A stretch of DNA of 64,000 nt from Terriglobales bacterium (GTDB lineage: Bacteria; Acidobacteriota; Terriglobia; Terriglobales; Acidobacteriaceae): assembly GCA_025936825.1 (NCBI GenBank), contig JAICSO010000002.1:558001-622000 (forward strand). The letters run 5' to 3'. This document shows positions 53,111-61,745 of the stretch, one piece after another; position 1 is the first letter of the stretch, and the number at the start of each line of letters is the position of its first letter. Made by a program: the position numbers and the translations under genes. The notes beneath the pieces are model-generated. The model did not search any database. It was not told where the DNA came from and was given only the letters and a program-made list of their open reading frames with translations.

Positions 53111-54994
53111 GTGGACCTGCAGCAGAAAATTCGCACCATCCCGACCTCACCCGGCGTGTACCTGTACAAGAACGCCGAAGGAGAGGTCATCTATGTCGGC
53201 AAGGCGAAAAGCCTGCGGCACCGCGTCAGCTCGTACTTCCACGAGGGTCGGGTTGCGGACGCGAAGACTGGAACGCTGGTGCGGGAGGCGGTCGATGTCG
53301 ATTACATCGTCGTCGCGAATAATAAAGAGGCGCTGGCTCTCGAGAACCACCTCATTAAGCAGAAAAAGCCGCGTTTTAACATCCTGCTGCGGGATGACAA
53401 GACGTATCCGTATGTGAAGCTCACGCTGGGCGAACGATATCCGCGGGTTTACGTGACACGTCGTCTGAAAAAGGATGGCAGCGTCTATTACGGGCCGTAC
53501 TTCCCTGCGAACCTGGCCTACCGGATCGTTGACCTGATCCACCGCAGCTTCCTGGTGCCCTCGTGCAATGTGGATTTGAGTCGCGCGCATCCGCGGCCGT
53601 GCCTCCAGTTCTACATAGGTCGATGCCTTGGGCCGTGCGTAGCCGGCCTGACCACGCCGGAGATTTACCAGGAAGCGGTGCGCGATGTGAAGTTGTTTCT
53701 GGATGGTAAGCAGGGAGAACTGGCGAGATCGCTACGCGATCGTATGGCAAAGGCAGCCGAGGCACAAGAGTTTGAGCGCGCGGCAAAGTATCGCGACTTG
53801 ATTTCGACTGTCGAGCAGTTGCAGGAAAAACAGCGCATCGCTGCAGCCGAGGGCGATGACGCCGACGTATTCGGATATCACTACGAAAACGGGATGCTGG
53901 CCGTGAATTTGTTTCACATGCGCGGCGGGCGGGTGCTGGACCGGCGAGAATTTTTTTGGGAAGATTTGCCGGAATTTGAGTCCAGCGACGCTCATGTAGG
54001 GGCGGGTGCCCTCACCCGCCCGGTCGAGCAAGCCTCGACTGATTTCGACCCGCCGCAATTCTTTTCTCAATTTCTGAGTCAACTCTACCTTGGCCAGCCA
54101 TACGTTCCTCGGAATATTTATGTCCCGGTGGAGTTTGAGGATCGCGAAATGCTGGAAGAAGTGCTGTCAGACCAATTGTCGGACAAGAATGTCCGAGCCA
54201 CACGGGTGCATATTCTCGTCCCACAGCGTGGGGACAAGCGGTCGCTGATTGATTTGGCTTCGAACAATGCGAAGCAGCTCTACGATCAGCGCTTCCGGGT
54301 GATGAAGCCGAATGCGAAGGCGATTCAGGAAGCACTGCAGGATGCACTTGCACTGCCAGAGCCTCCGAAGCGGATTGAGTGCTTCGACATTTCCCATATC
54401 CAAGGCGCCGAAACCGTCGCATCCATGGTGGTCTGGGAAGACGGCAAAATGAAGAAGTCAGACTACCGAAAGTTCATTATTCGGACGGTCGAAGGTGTTG
54501 ATGACTTCGCGTCGATGCGCGAAGTAGTAACACGCCGCTACAAGCGAATTCAGGACGAGAAGAAAGAAATGCCCAGCCTGATTCTGATCGATGGCGGACT
54601 GGGTCAATTACATGCGGCGGCAGAGGCGCTGGGGTTGCTGCAGATCATCAATCAGCCGCTGGCTTCGATTGCCAAGCGCGAAGAAATCATTTATGTCTGC
54701 GGGCAGGAGGATGATCCGATCGCGCTGGATCACCACAATCCAGTTCTCCATTTAGTACAGCTCATTCGAGATGAAGCTCACCGCTTTGCCGTAACGTTCC
54801 ACCGCAAGCGGCGGCAGATTCGCGATCGCGCGACCGAACTACGGGAGATTCCGGGCGTGGGCGAGCGGACAACGCGGCGCTTACTGGAACACTTCGGCAG
54901 TCTGCAGGCGGTGAAGCAGGCGGACGTGGCGGCGCTTTCCGCGGTAGTCACCAAAAACCAAGCAGAAGCTATCCTGCAGCACTTTCAGAAGTAG
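53111..54994 (+). CDS. uvrC: UvrABC excinuclease subunit C
   Basis: 627 residues, GTG start. GIY-YIG nuclease domain (TSPGVYLYKNAEGEVIYVGK), Cys-rich region, UVR motif (AEAQEFERAAKYRDLIST), RNase H-like endonuclease (RIECFDISHIQGAETVASMV with the catalytic Asp) and C-terminal HhH motifs (LREIPGVGERTTRRLLEHFG). It makes both incisions in nucleotide-excision repair. Anomaly: at 54000-54021 a GGGCGGGTG/CACCCGCCC hairpin sequence is read in frame (about residues 297-303) between the two halves, as if an intergenic repeat had inserted. Confidence 0.96.
   Translation: MDLQQKIRTIPTSPGVYLYKNAEGEVIYVGKAKSLRHRVSSYFHEGRVADAKTGTLVREAVDVDYIVVANNKEALALENHLIKQKKPRFNILLRDDKTYPYVKLTLGERYPRVYVTRRLKKDGSVYYGPYFPANLAYRIVDLIHRSFLVPSCNVDLSRAHPRPCLQFYIGRCLGPCVAGLTTPEIYQEAVRDVKLFLDGKQGELARSLRDRMAKAAEAQEFERAAKYRDLISTVEQLQEKQRIAAAEGDDADVFGYHYENGMLAVNLFHMRGGRVLDRREFFWEDLPEFESSDAHVGAGALTRPVEQASTDFDPPQFFSQFLSQLYLGQPYVPRNIYVPVEFEDREMLEEVLSDQLSDKNVRATRVHILVPQRGDKRSLIDLASNNAKQLYDQRFRVMKPNAKAIQEALQDALALPEPPKRIECFDISHIQGAETVASMVVWEDGKMKKSDYRKFIIRTVEGVDDFASMREVVTRRYKRIQDEKKEMPSLILIDGGLGQLHAAAEALGLLQIINQPLASIAKREEIIYVCGQEDDPIALDHHNPVLHLVQLIRDEAHRFAVTFHRKRRQIRDRATELREIPGVGERTTRRLLEHFGSLQAVKQADVAALSAVVTKNQAEAILQHFQK
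54000..54021. repeat. Hairpin repeat inserted in frame in uvrC
   Basis: GGGCGGGTG-CCCT-CACCCGCCC, a 9-bp perfect hairpin, encodes GAGALTRP inside UvrC. GC-rich elements of this kind are normally intergenic. The reading frame is kept. Confidence 0.55.
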
Positions 54995-55097
54995 TGCCTG
55001 GCTCCCGATCAGGTTATAATTCGGGCCTGCTTTACACCTGACGGCGCCAGAGGACTTCTGGCGGCCAACCTTCAGAAATGAGAAACCAGGGTGACAA

Positions 55098-57311
55098 ATG
55101 AGGAACTGGCGATCTAATTACTTTGAGTCCCAAAATAAAGTAACAGCCTTGTTAGTCTGCGCAACATTCATCCTCCTTTCTGACACCTTGCTCGCCCAGA
55201 AAAGAAAAGCGGACCGCCACGACGAATCCCCATCTGCTGCGGTCGTACTAGATGGCGACACGTCGATCCTTGTGTCCTCCGATGAAGCGCCGGTGCGTAA
55301 AGCCGCGGAGGATTTGGCGAGCGATATTGAGAAGGTCACGGGGAAGCGGCCCGAGATCGTGGAGCGATTGAAAGAGCGTGGCCAAACAGCGATTTTTATT
55401 GGAGAACCCTCGAAGCTTGCCGAAGAAATCCGACCTACTGGCCTCAGCGCACCAGAGTCGTTTTCGATTTCCGTTCACAAGGGCAACGCGGCCAATGCCT
55501 CAGGAACCGTGGTGCTTTCCGGCGCTGATATGCGGGGCACGATTTTTGCGGTGTACCAGTTCTCGCAAGAATACCTCGGCGTCGATCCTCTTTATTACTG
55601 GACGGACCAGCCACCGGTTCATCGCGCGTCCATTCGAATTCCAGCGGACCTGAACCGCACCTTCCCTGCTCCGGTTTTCGCTTACCGTGGTTTCTTCATC
55701 AACGACGAAGACCTCCTGACCGGCTGGGCTCCTGGCGAAGCTAAGGACAAAACCGGAATCTCCCTCGAAGTCTGGGACAAGATCTACGAAACGATTCTTC
55801 GTTTGAAGGGCAACATGGTCGCGCCCGGAACGTGGATCTTTCCCGATGAGCCACAAGTGAAGCTTGCCGCCGAGCGCGGACTCATCGTCACTCAACATCA
55901 TGCCATCCCGCTTGGCTTGAACGTCGCTCGCTGGCCCAAAGACGTTCCCTACAACTACACCGAGCATCCTGAAGTCCTGCAGCGCGCGTGGAAGAACGCC
56001 GTGAATTCTTATTTGCCGAACCAGGAAGTGCTCTGGTCGGTAGGGTTGCGCGGCTTGTCGGATGTGAGCTATGCGTCCATGGATCCGAGCGTGCGCGATA
56101 ACAACAAGGAATTGGGCCAGTTGATAAGCAAAGCGATCGCTGATCAGATCAACATCGTGCGAGCGGTCAGGCCTGATGCGAAGTTCGTGACCAATCTTTG
56201 GCAGGAAGGCGCACGGCTGGTGCAGCAAGGCGACCTGAAGATTCCGCCGGAGGTTTCGACGGTGTGGGCCGACGACGGTTACGGATACATTCAGGACCAC
56301 GGCGAGGTCACAGCCGGTCAAGGTATTTACGACCACATCGCCATGATGAATGGCCGCGCCAATCAACTCACGGAGATGGTCCCGATCGAGCGCAGCTTTG
56401 AGGAGATCGGGCGATACATCAAGGCCGGAGCCACTCATTATTACTTGGTAAACACCAGCGACATCCGACCTGTGACGATGTCCACCCGCGCGGTTATGGA
56501 TGCTGTCTGGAAAGGAATTCCGGACGGCGAATCACCTGCCGACAAGTTCTATCAGCAATGGTCCGTGGAGGAATTCGGCAAGGCGGCCGCACCAAAGCTG
56601 GCCGGACTATATAAGGACTATTTCAAAGCGCCGGCGCATTTCGGCGAGCCGTCTCACGAATATGGCGACCAGCTATATCAGACCGAAGCGCGGATGTTAA
56701 TGCTCACCTACATGACGGATTCGCCACTCTATGCGATCCCAAGCCAGTCGCCGAAATGGCAGGTGCCGCGGGTGCTCGATTTGGGATTCGGTCCGAACCA
56801 CATCCCGCCGAAAGAGTGGCTCGCTGAAATAATTAAGCGTGAGATCCAGCAATGCGGCGATGCGCAAGCGCGCTGGGATGCGGTCTGGAAACAAGCCCAG
56901 GCGATTGAGGCACTGGTGCCTCAGGCTCGCCGGCCCTTCTATGGTGAGCAAGTGCTGACGATGATTGCGACCAACCGCGAGAGTAATCGCATGCTGTTCC
57001 TGTTGACACAAGCTTTACAAGATGCCCAGAGCGGAAATAAGACTCGCGCCCATGTGGAAGTGAATCAGGCGATTGCCGCTCTTGATGAGATTGAACGCTC
57101 TGAGTCACAAGCCGAGTATGGCAAGTGGAAGAACTGGTATCGCGGAGATTGGCTGGCTGGCGTTTATCGTACGAAGCAGATGCTCGAGGTGTTTTCGAAG
57201 TTTCTCGACGACCGCAACACTCATTCAGCGCCACCGATTTTATGGGATGGCTGGGAGGCGTATTACCACATCATGCATTACGAGGGCGATCGCTCGGCTG
57301 ACGTGAAGTGA
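55098..57311 (+). CDS. Glycoside hydrolase family 115 (xylan alpha-1,2-glucuronidase)
   Basis: 737 residues. Signal peptide (VTALLVCATFILLSDTLLAQ), an N-terminal alpha/beta domain (about 45-190: GDTSILVSSDEAPVRKAAED, GADMRGTIFAVYQFSQEYLG) and the GH115 catalytic barrel (FAYRGFFINDEDLLTGWAPG, LRLKGNMVAPGTWIFPDEPQ, TVWADDGYGYIQDHGEVTAG, HYYLVNTSDIRPVTMSTRAV). The last domain ends near residue 720, shorter than many GH115 enzymes that carry an extra C-terminal beta domain. It removes (4-O-methyl-)glucuronic acid from glucuronoxylan. TATAAT at 55015-55020 may be its -10 box. Confidence 0.9.
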   Translation: MRNWRSNYFESQNKVTALLVCATFILLSDTLLAQKRKADRHDESPSAAVVLDGDTSILVSSDEAPVRKAAEDLASDIEKVTGKRPEIVERLKERGQTAIFIGEPSKLAEEIRPTGLSAPESFSISVHKGNAANASGTVVLSGADMRGTIFAVYQFSQEYLGVDPLYYWTDQPPVHRASIRIPADLNRTFPAPVFAYRGFFINDEDLLTGWAPGEAKDKTGISLEVWDKIYETILRLKGNMVAPGTWIFPDEPQVKLAAERGLIVTQHHAIPLGLNVARWPKDVPYNYTEHPEVLQRAWKNAVNSYLPNQEVLWSVGLRGLSDVSYASMDPSVRDNNKELGQLISKAIADQINIVRAVRPDAKFVTNLWQEGARLVQQGDLKIPPEVSTVWADDGYGYIQDHGEVTAGQGIYDHIAMMNGRANQLTEMVPIERSFEEIGRYIKAGATHYYLVNTSDIRPVTMSTRAVMDAVWKGIPDGESPADKFYQQWSVEEFGKAAAPKLAGLYKDYFKAPAHFGEPSHEYGDQLYQTEARMLMLTYMTDSPLYAIPSQSPKWQVPRVLDLGFGPNHIPPKEWLAEIIKREIQQCGDAQARWDAVWKQAQAIEALVPQARRPFYGEQVLTMIATNRESNRMLFLLTQALQDAQSGNKTRAHVEVNQAIAALDEIERSESQAEYGKWKNWYRGDWLAGVYRTKQMLEVFSKFLDDRNTHSAPPILWDGWEAYYHIMHYEGDRSADVK

Positions 57312-57348
57312 ATCCTTGGCCGTTTCTGACGGCAAACAAACCTGTGAT

Positions 57349-57990
57349 TCAGGTTTGCGGCGGATCCGGAACCATGAGCCCCTTCCTGCTTTCCGGCAAT
57401 ACGGATTCCAGAACTTCTTGCGAGAACCTGCTGGCGAACTCCTGGGCGCGGGTCGGGGGCGTCTTTTCGCTGCGGAGCAACGCCAGTTGCACTTCAGGAC
57501 GCAAACACCAGTTGCGGTGCTCGCTGGCGAGTTCAAACAAGGTCGCGGGAACGCGCGGCTTCATTAGTGCCTGAATGAGGAGAGACTCGGTAAGTTGCGG
57601 GTTGTCGAGAGCAGGTGCGACGACGTGAGAATCTTCATCCTGAAGAAGCGCTCCAGCCACACGGCCCGACGCACGCTTGGCAAGCGTGGTCTTCTCTCCG
57701 GCGGAAAGAGTTTCCAGGCGTACGAGCAGCTGGTCTTCGGCGGCGCGCTTGATGTCGGCAGGAATCGTCGGCGTGAGCGTGACCTGCACGAGATCAAAGA
57801 CCAACACGCGGCGGAGTAGTGGGACAGAAATATGGCGCGGCGTCCGGGGATGAGCAATAAGGGCCAGCACGACTTTACGACTCTTGACGGCCTCGGGATT
57901 GCGGGCGAGAGAGGTCAGCATTTCGGCGGTCAAGTCTCTGCGCTGCAGGAAGGCAATGGCCTGGTCTTCGTTGAAGGCGCTTGAACTCAT
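57349..57990 (-). CDS. Conserved hypothetical, helical-repeat (HEAT-like) protein
   Basis: 213 residues, almost entirely helical, with repeating units like MLTSLARNPEAVKSRKVVLA, HPRTPRHISVPLLRRVLVFD and NPQLTESLLIQALMKPRVPA. No catalytic motif and no signal peptide, so a cytoplasmic scaffold or adaptor is likely. I do not recognise a named family. It lies alone, convergent with GH115. Confidence 0.7.
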   Translation of the reverse strand: MSSSAFNEDQAIAFLQRRDLTAEMLTSLARNPEAVKSRKVVLALIAHPRTPRHISVPLLRRVLVFDLVQVTLTPTIPADIKRAAEDQLLVRLETLSAGEKTTLAKRASGRVAGALLQDEDSHVVAPALDNPQLTESLLIQALMKPRVPATLFELASEHRNWCLRPEVQLALLRSEKTPPTRAQEFASRFSQEVLESVLPESRKGLMVPDPPQT

Positions 57991-58012
57991 ATTTTCCGCG
58001 CCCGCACGTCAA

Positions 58013-58062
58013 AACCTTCACCACCGAGGACACTGAGTTCCACAGAGGAACGCCACAGAGGA
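58013..58062. repeat. CACAGAGG-type intergenic repeat, one arm
   Basis: CACCACCGAGGACACTGAG, then repeated CCACAGAGGAA-like units. It matches one arm of the full dyad at 59071-59170; no second arm is present here. Confidence 0.55.
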
Positions 58063-58114
58063 AAGACACAACGCCTCAAGCGCAGGTCGCAACGCGGATT
58101 CAGGGAGGAGATTT

Positions 58115-59041
58115 TCATTTCACGTTCTTGTGCCAGATGGTGAATTCACGGCGGGCGCGGTTCAGGGCGCCGAGCGCGGGATCAATCGCGATATCAAGCA
58201 CTCCAGCCCGGGGGTAAAGTGCTTTAAGTTCCGCGGTAAATGCACTCTTCACTCGGGCACTCGCGGCAAAAACTCCCCCATGAGTCGCGATACAAACTTG
58301 TCCAAAACCGGGGAACAACTGGGTCGCTATGGAATTCACCGGCACAGCTAATTCTCGACCGGCACGGTCCAGCAGATCGGTTGCGATGGGGTCGCCGGCT
58401 TCTGCAGCGGCGAGCACCACGGGAAAATGAGAAGCGAAATCCTGGGCGGCATTCGCATTTACGCGGACCGCCAAGTCGTGCACACTCCTGGCTTCCAGCG
58501 ATTCCATTAATTTTCGCAGCAAGCGGGGATTGTATCCGGCATCGTATGCACGCAAGGATGCCCGCAGCGCCTCAATCACAATCCAGTGACCGGAGCCTTC
58601 GTCGGAGATCATTCTTCCCCAACCGCCGGCGCGCAACGATTCACCGCGGTCGTTCCTGCCGAAAGCTATGGAACCCGTCCCCGCGATCAGGACGATGCCG
58701 GGTCCGCCGTTGAAGGCGCTCTCCAACGCAATTTCCATATCGCCGATGACTTCGATGGCGCCGCCGATGATTTCAATGAGAAGCCTCTGAACCAGGCTTG
58801 CGATGCCGTCGTCCGCTGCGCCAGTAACGCCCGCACAGGTTCGGGAAATCTGCTGCGGAGAAACGCCCGCCTGAACGCATGCTTCGTGGATTGCGCCTGC
58901 CAGCGAATCGCGAGCGCAAGCCTCACCGACTCGAAGGATGCTGCATCCCGAGCCAGTTCCGGAACCGAGAATGGAATCATCGTCGCCGAGGACGCAACGG
59001 GTTTTGGTGCCGCCGCCATCGATGCCGAGGAAGTATCGCAC
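58115..59041 (-). CDS. BadF/BadG-type kinase, N-acetylglucosamine kinase-like
   Basis: 308 residues of the ASKHA fold. Phosphate-1 motif YFLGIDGGGTKTRCVLGDDD, phosphate-2 region VLIAGTGSIAFGRND, the GWGRMISDEGSGHWIVIEAL motif typical of bacterial GlcNAc/glucosamine kinases, and a C-terminal CIATHGGVFAAS adenosine segment. It probably phosphorylates an amino sugar from peptidoglycan or chitin. No transporter or N-acetylglucosaminidase is adjacent, so the substrate is inferred from family only. Confidence 0.87.
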   Translation of the reverse strand: MRYFLGIDGGGTKTRCVLGDDDSILGSGTGSGCSILRVGEACARDSLAGAIHEACVQAGVSPQQISRTCAGVTGAADDGIASLVQRLLIEIIGGAIEVIGDMEIALESAFNGGPGIVLIAGTGSIAFGRNDRGESLRAGGWGRMISDEGSGHWIVIEALRASLRAYDAGYNPRLLRKLMESLEARSVHDLAVRVNANAAQDFASHFPVVLAAAEAGDPIATDLLDRAGRELAVPVNSIATQLFPGFGQVCIATHGGVFAASARVKSAFTAELKALYPRAGVLDIAIDPALGALNRARREFTIWHKNVK

Positions 59042-59070
59042 GCAAGGATTCTAACTGGAGAAGAGCTGTT

Positions 59071-59170
59071 CACCACAGAGGCACGGGAGACACAGACAAA
59101 ACCAAAAACTGGGCAAAAGATAAACCAATCTGTTTTGTTGCGTTCCCTGTGCCCCCGTGCCTCTGTGGTG
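59071..59170. repeat. Long inverted repeat of the CACAGAGG family
   Basis: The arms CACCACAGAGGCACGGGAG... (59071-59097) and ...CCCCGTGCCTCTGTGGTG (59145-59170) are near-perfect complements over ~26 bases with a 47-base AT-rich loop. It lies between the kinase and RDD genes. Same class as the element at 26344-26419. Confidence 0.8.
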
Positions 59171-59187
59171 TATTGCCGGAGCAAAAC

Positions 59188-59856
59188 CTACATTGCCCGC
59201 GTCACGAGCGTTCCGGCGATCATGTCGTGCAGGCCCTGGTTGCGTTGGGTAAAACCGACCATGATGTAGCCGATCAGCAGGATCATTCGCGACAAGATTT
59301 TGGAAAAATAGCGAGCCGAGGCTCGAGCAAACGAAATCCGTCGCCCGTCCTCGTCCGTCACTTTCAATCCGAGCGCCATTTTTCCGACGGTGGCCTGCTT
59401 GGATGAACTCTCCAGCCCCGCTTCATAAAGCCAGCCAGCGCCCATGAAGAGCACCCATCCCACAATGCCCCGCACCAGGTGCACTCCGATTTCTGGCATG
59501 CTCACCTGACTGCCGGCAAGTCCAATGCTCAAACCGAGTATCCCAAGCACAGGAAATACCACGATGCCGAGCAGAATGCCGTCAATAATCGCGGCGACCA
59601 CACGAATCCAGAAACCGCCATACCGGATCGCTGGAGCAGGCGCCACATATGTGGCCGGAACGGCAGGTGGCGTGTACTGAACGGGTGGCGGGGACGGCGG
59701 CTGTGCTGGTCCTTGTGGGCTTGGCGTTACACCGGCTGGAGTTGCTGGGGCACTCGCCGCATCTGCGGTGAACGGGGTGCCACAATTCGAGCAAAATTTC
59801 GCCAGTGCGGAGTTCTGGGCGCCGCAGCGGTTACAGTAAACAACTCCGTTTGTCAT
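59188..59856 (-). CDS. RDD-family membrane protein with N-terminal zinc ribbon
   Basis: 222 residues. A zinc ribbon (YCNRCGAQNSALAKFCSNCG) is followed by a Pro/Ala-rich linker (about 28-75) and an RDD domain with three membrane helices (FWIRVVAAIIDGILLGIVVF, GIVGWVLFMGAGWLYEAG, RMILLIGYIMVGFTQRNQGL). Such proteins are common in soil bacteria; transport or membrane-protein assembly roles have been suggested for RDD domains. The function here is not deducible. Confidence 0.85.
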   Translation of the reverse strand: MTNGVVYCNRCGAQNSALAKFCSNCGTPFTADAASAPATPAGVTPSPQGPAQPPSPPPVQYTPPAVPATYVAPAPAIRYGGFWIRVVAAIIDGILLGIVVFPVLGILGLSIGLAGSQVSMPEIGVHLVRGIVGWVLFMGAGWLYEAGLESSSKQATVGKMALGLKVTDEDGRRISFARASARYFSKILSRMILLIGYIMVGFTQRNQGLHDMIAGTLVTRAM

Positions 59857-59900
59857 GGCCGCGAATATAAACGGGCAGAGGGGAGAGTGTAAAGCAGCAC

Positions 59901-59974
59901 TCAGGCGTCAGGCGTCAGGCGTCAGGCGTCAGGCGTCAGGCGTCAGGCGTCAGGCGTCAGGCGTCAGGCGTCAG
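59901..59974. repeat. Heptanucleotide tandem repeat, TCAGGCG x ~10.5
   Basis: Perfect head-to-tail copies of TCAGGCG over 74 bases. A related inverted stretch (CCTGACGGCTGATGG) follows at about 60091-60105. The perfect copies suggest recent expansion by slippage and a locus that may vary between strains. Confidence 0.95.
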
Positions 59975-60112
59975 CAAAAATGAAAACGTAGTATGTGCCA
60001 TCAGTAAAGCACGATTCGTGAAACGAATTTATAAAACAAATTCCTCACTGCTGAAGCGTCTCGAAATGACATCTCCTTGAGATGTCCAAACCTGACGGCT
60101 GATGGCTCAACG

Positions 60113-60940
60113 CTATTTTGGCGTCCACATCGGATGTGTGCTGAAAAGACCGTTCACAATGCAGATCTGATACGCAATGAACAACCCGAAGCATAGGCTC
60201 AGCAATCCCGAGGCGAAGGCGAGGCGCTGAAAGAATTTCTGGCCGCCGCGGACAAGATGGAATGCGGACGCAATCGTCATCGTAATCAGCATCATCCCCA
60301 CAATGGTACCGATGCCAAAGACAAGCAGATAAGCAATCGACCACTTGGGATCGCGAATGATCGGCACGACCAGCAAAGCCACGGCGGCGGAGCCCGAGAG
60401 CCCGTGCACAATGCCAATGATCAGAGGTCGAATGAGACTATAGGTGCGAAAGCGCTGCAGCATTTTGTCGAGCTGAGCGACGGGAGTCTTGTCGGGTGAA
60501 TGCGGATGCGATTCCGGCGCATGGCTGTGGGGATGCGAATGGATGTAATCGCCATGCGCGTGGGAATGCGAATGCACGACCGCATCGTGAGCGACCGACG
60601 GTACCCAGCGAGAGAACCGTCGCAGATTCATGATTCCAAGCACGATTAGCATCAACGCGACCGCGAGATCCATGACGAGCCCAAGCCGGGGGCTGAGATG
60701 AAACTGCACCGCACCACTTCCCTGCTTCGTCCCGACAAAATCCAGCAGGATGAGCGCAGCTCCTACCACGAAGATGGTCAGCGTGTGCCCCACGCCCCAC
60801 ACGGCTCCGACCCATGCTGATTTCGTGATGTTTCGCTCGCGGCTGACAATTGTGCTGACCGCGATCACATGATCGGGATCTGTGGCGTGCCGCATCCCAA
60901 GAAAAAATCCCAGCGCGATAATTGAGACAAAGCTGATCAT
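60113..60940 (-). CDS. NiCoT-like nickel/cobalt transporter
   Basis: 275 residues, about six to seven helices. The signature in helix 2 is GMRHATDPDHVIAVST, the HxxxDH metal motif, with VWGVGHTLTIFVVGAALILL and IGIVHGLSGSAAVALLVVP as the further family motifs. A His-rich loop between helices (VVHSHSHAHGDYIHSHPHSH) is likely to collect metal ions. It imports (or exports) Ni2+/Co2+ at the inner membrane. No urease or hydrogenase genes are in the window. Confidence 0.88.
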   Translation of the reverse strand: MISFVSIIALGFFLGMRHATDPDHVIAVSTIVSRERNITKSAWVGAVWGVGHTLTIFVVGAALILLDFVGTKQGSGAVQFHLSPRLGLVMDLAVALMLIVLGIMNLRRFSRWVPSVAHDAVVHSHSHAHGDYIHSHPHSHAPESHPHSPDKTPVAQLDKMLQRFRTYSLIRPLIIGIVHGLSGSAAVALLVVPIIRDPKWSIAYLLVFGIGTIVGMMLITMTIASAFHLVRGGQKFFQRLAFASGLLSLCFGLFIAYQICIVNGLFSTHPMWTPK

Positions 60941-61161
60941 CGTTCAAAGCAAACGAAGCAAAATCGCCATCTCCGAACAGTGAATTCGTGTTGCTGTTGG
61001 ATTCTCTTATTATGCCGTGAGCAAGGAATCGATGTCGAAATGCAGATGGGCGCGAGGGTCAATAGATGGAGAGGCTTGCCGTCTTCCAAGGGAATGCCGC
61101 TCCGGTTTGCGGACGAATGGGCCCAGGGTTCGTTTCGGTAAAAACCGGTCCAGATTGTCCG

Positions 61162-61335
61162 TCAGGCAGCGTCTTTCGCCGTGGTGCTTGGGAGTTTTTC
61201 GGCGCCATCTTCTGGCACTTTTCCACCCAGAATAGTGTTGATCTCTTGGACCAGTTCCATAAGGCGGTTCGGGTCTTTTTCTTGAGAGGCTTGTTCGCAG
61301 AGGCTCTTCCAACGTTCATCATTGCGACCTGACAC
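61162..61335 (-). CDS. Short conserved-looking protein (57 aa)
   Basis: 57 residues from a GTG at 61335 with GAGGTG seven bases upstream; too short for the ORF track. It reads SGRNDERWKSLCEQASQEKD, then NRLMELVQEINTILGGK and a polar tail, an all-helical miniprotein of a type I believe is common in Acidobacteria. The ORFs listed at 61010-61322 on this strand and 61066-61332 on the other are in wrong frames. It starts 3 bases after the stop of the next small gene upstream, so the two form a pair. Confidence 0.6.
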   Translation of the reverse strand: MSGRNDERWKSLCEQASQEKDPNRLMELVQEINTILGGKVPEDGAEKLPSTTAKDAA

Positions 61336-61338
61336 GGT

Positions 61339-61515
61339 TCACCTCGGTATCTTGCTATTCCCCGCCAATGCCATGCTATAAGGTTCAGTTTTCAGAGTCG
61401 GTCGTTCGACTGACAATTCAGCATCTCTCGCTGAGGCTGCTGTTTTCTTCCCCAGCAAATTTCCAAGCTTTCTCAACGGAACCTGCTTGAAATTGAATTT
61501 TGATTTCTTCTTCAT
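61339..61515 (-). CDS. Short Lys-rich protein (58 aa)
   Basis: 58 residues from the ATG at 61515, preceded by AAGGAGCAGG; too short for the track. It starts MKKKSKFNFKQVPLRKLGNL and ends AGNSKIPR, a basic protein without membrane helix. Translationally linked to the 57-aa gene downstream (stop and next start within 3 bases). Function unknown. Confidence 0.5.
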   Translation of the reverse strand: MKKKSKFNFKQVPLRKLGNLLGKKTAASARDAELSVERPTLKTEPYSMALAGNSKIPR

Positions 61516-61685
61516 TCCTGCTCCTTGCTACAAGGTAGCAGGGCCAGGTTGATACGGGTCACCTCTTTAGGGACCCGTTGAGTTCGGGCCCTTGAATTAC
61601 CGACCACTACTAGGGAATCTTTAGCGGTCGCTCTAGCGTGGGTTAAACACGATCTTCAGCCGTTCTAAAACCCCAAAAAATACAT

Positions 61686-61715
61686 TTGACGATAGTTTTA
61701 TGTTACGTTTACGAT
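61686..61715 (+). promoter_or_regulatory. Putative promoter with TACGAT direct repeats
   Basis: TTGACG (61686-61691) and TACGAT (61710-61715) are 18 bases apart, and the -10 is the first of three closely spaced TACGAT copies (to ~61727). The ORF track begins its protein inside this promoter. About 170 bases of unassigned sequence (61516-61685) lie upstream. Confidence 0.45.
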
Positions 61716-61745
61716 ACGATTACGATAGCGAGAAAGGGGATGAAC

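Noticed and set aside
54181-54194. GGACA-AGAA-TGTCC in uvrC as an inserted repeat
   Set aside because: The protein aligns through here with normal UvrC spacing, so the similarity to the hairpin at 24018 may be coincidental; kept only as a remark.
59901-59974. CRISPR array
   Set aside because: It is a 7-base direct tandem repeat without spacers; no cas genes in the window.
61010-61332. Three ORFs of 87-100 aa around 61.0-61.3 kb
   Set aside because: They are out of frame with the 57-aa gene that has a ribosome site and a coherent helical sequence.
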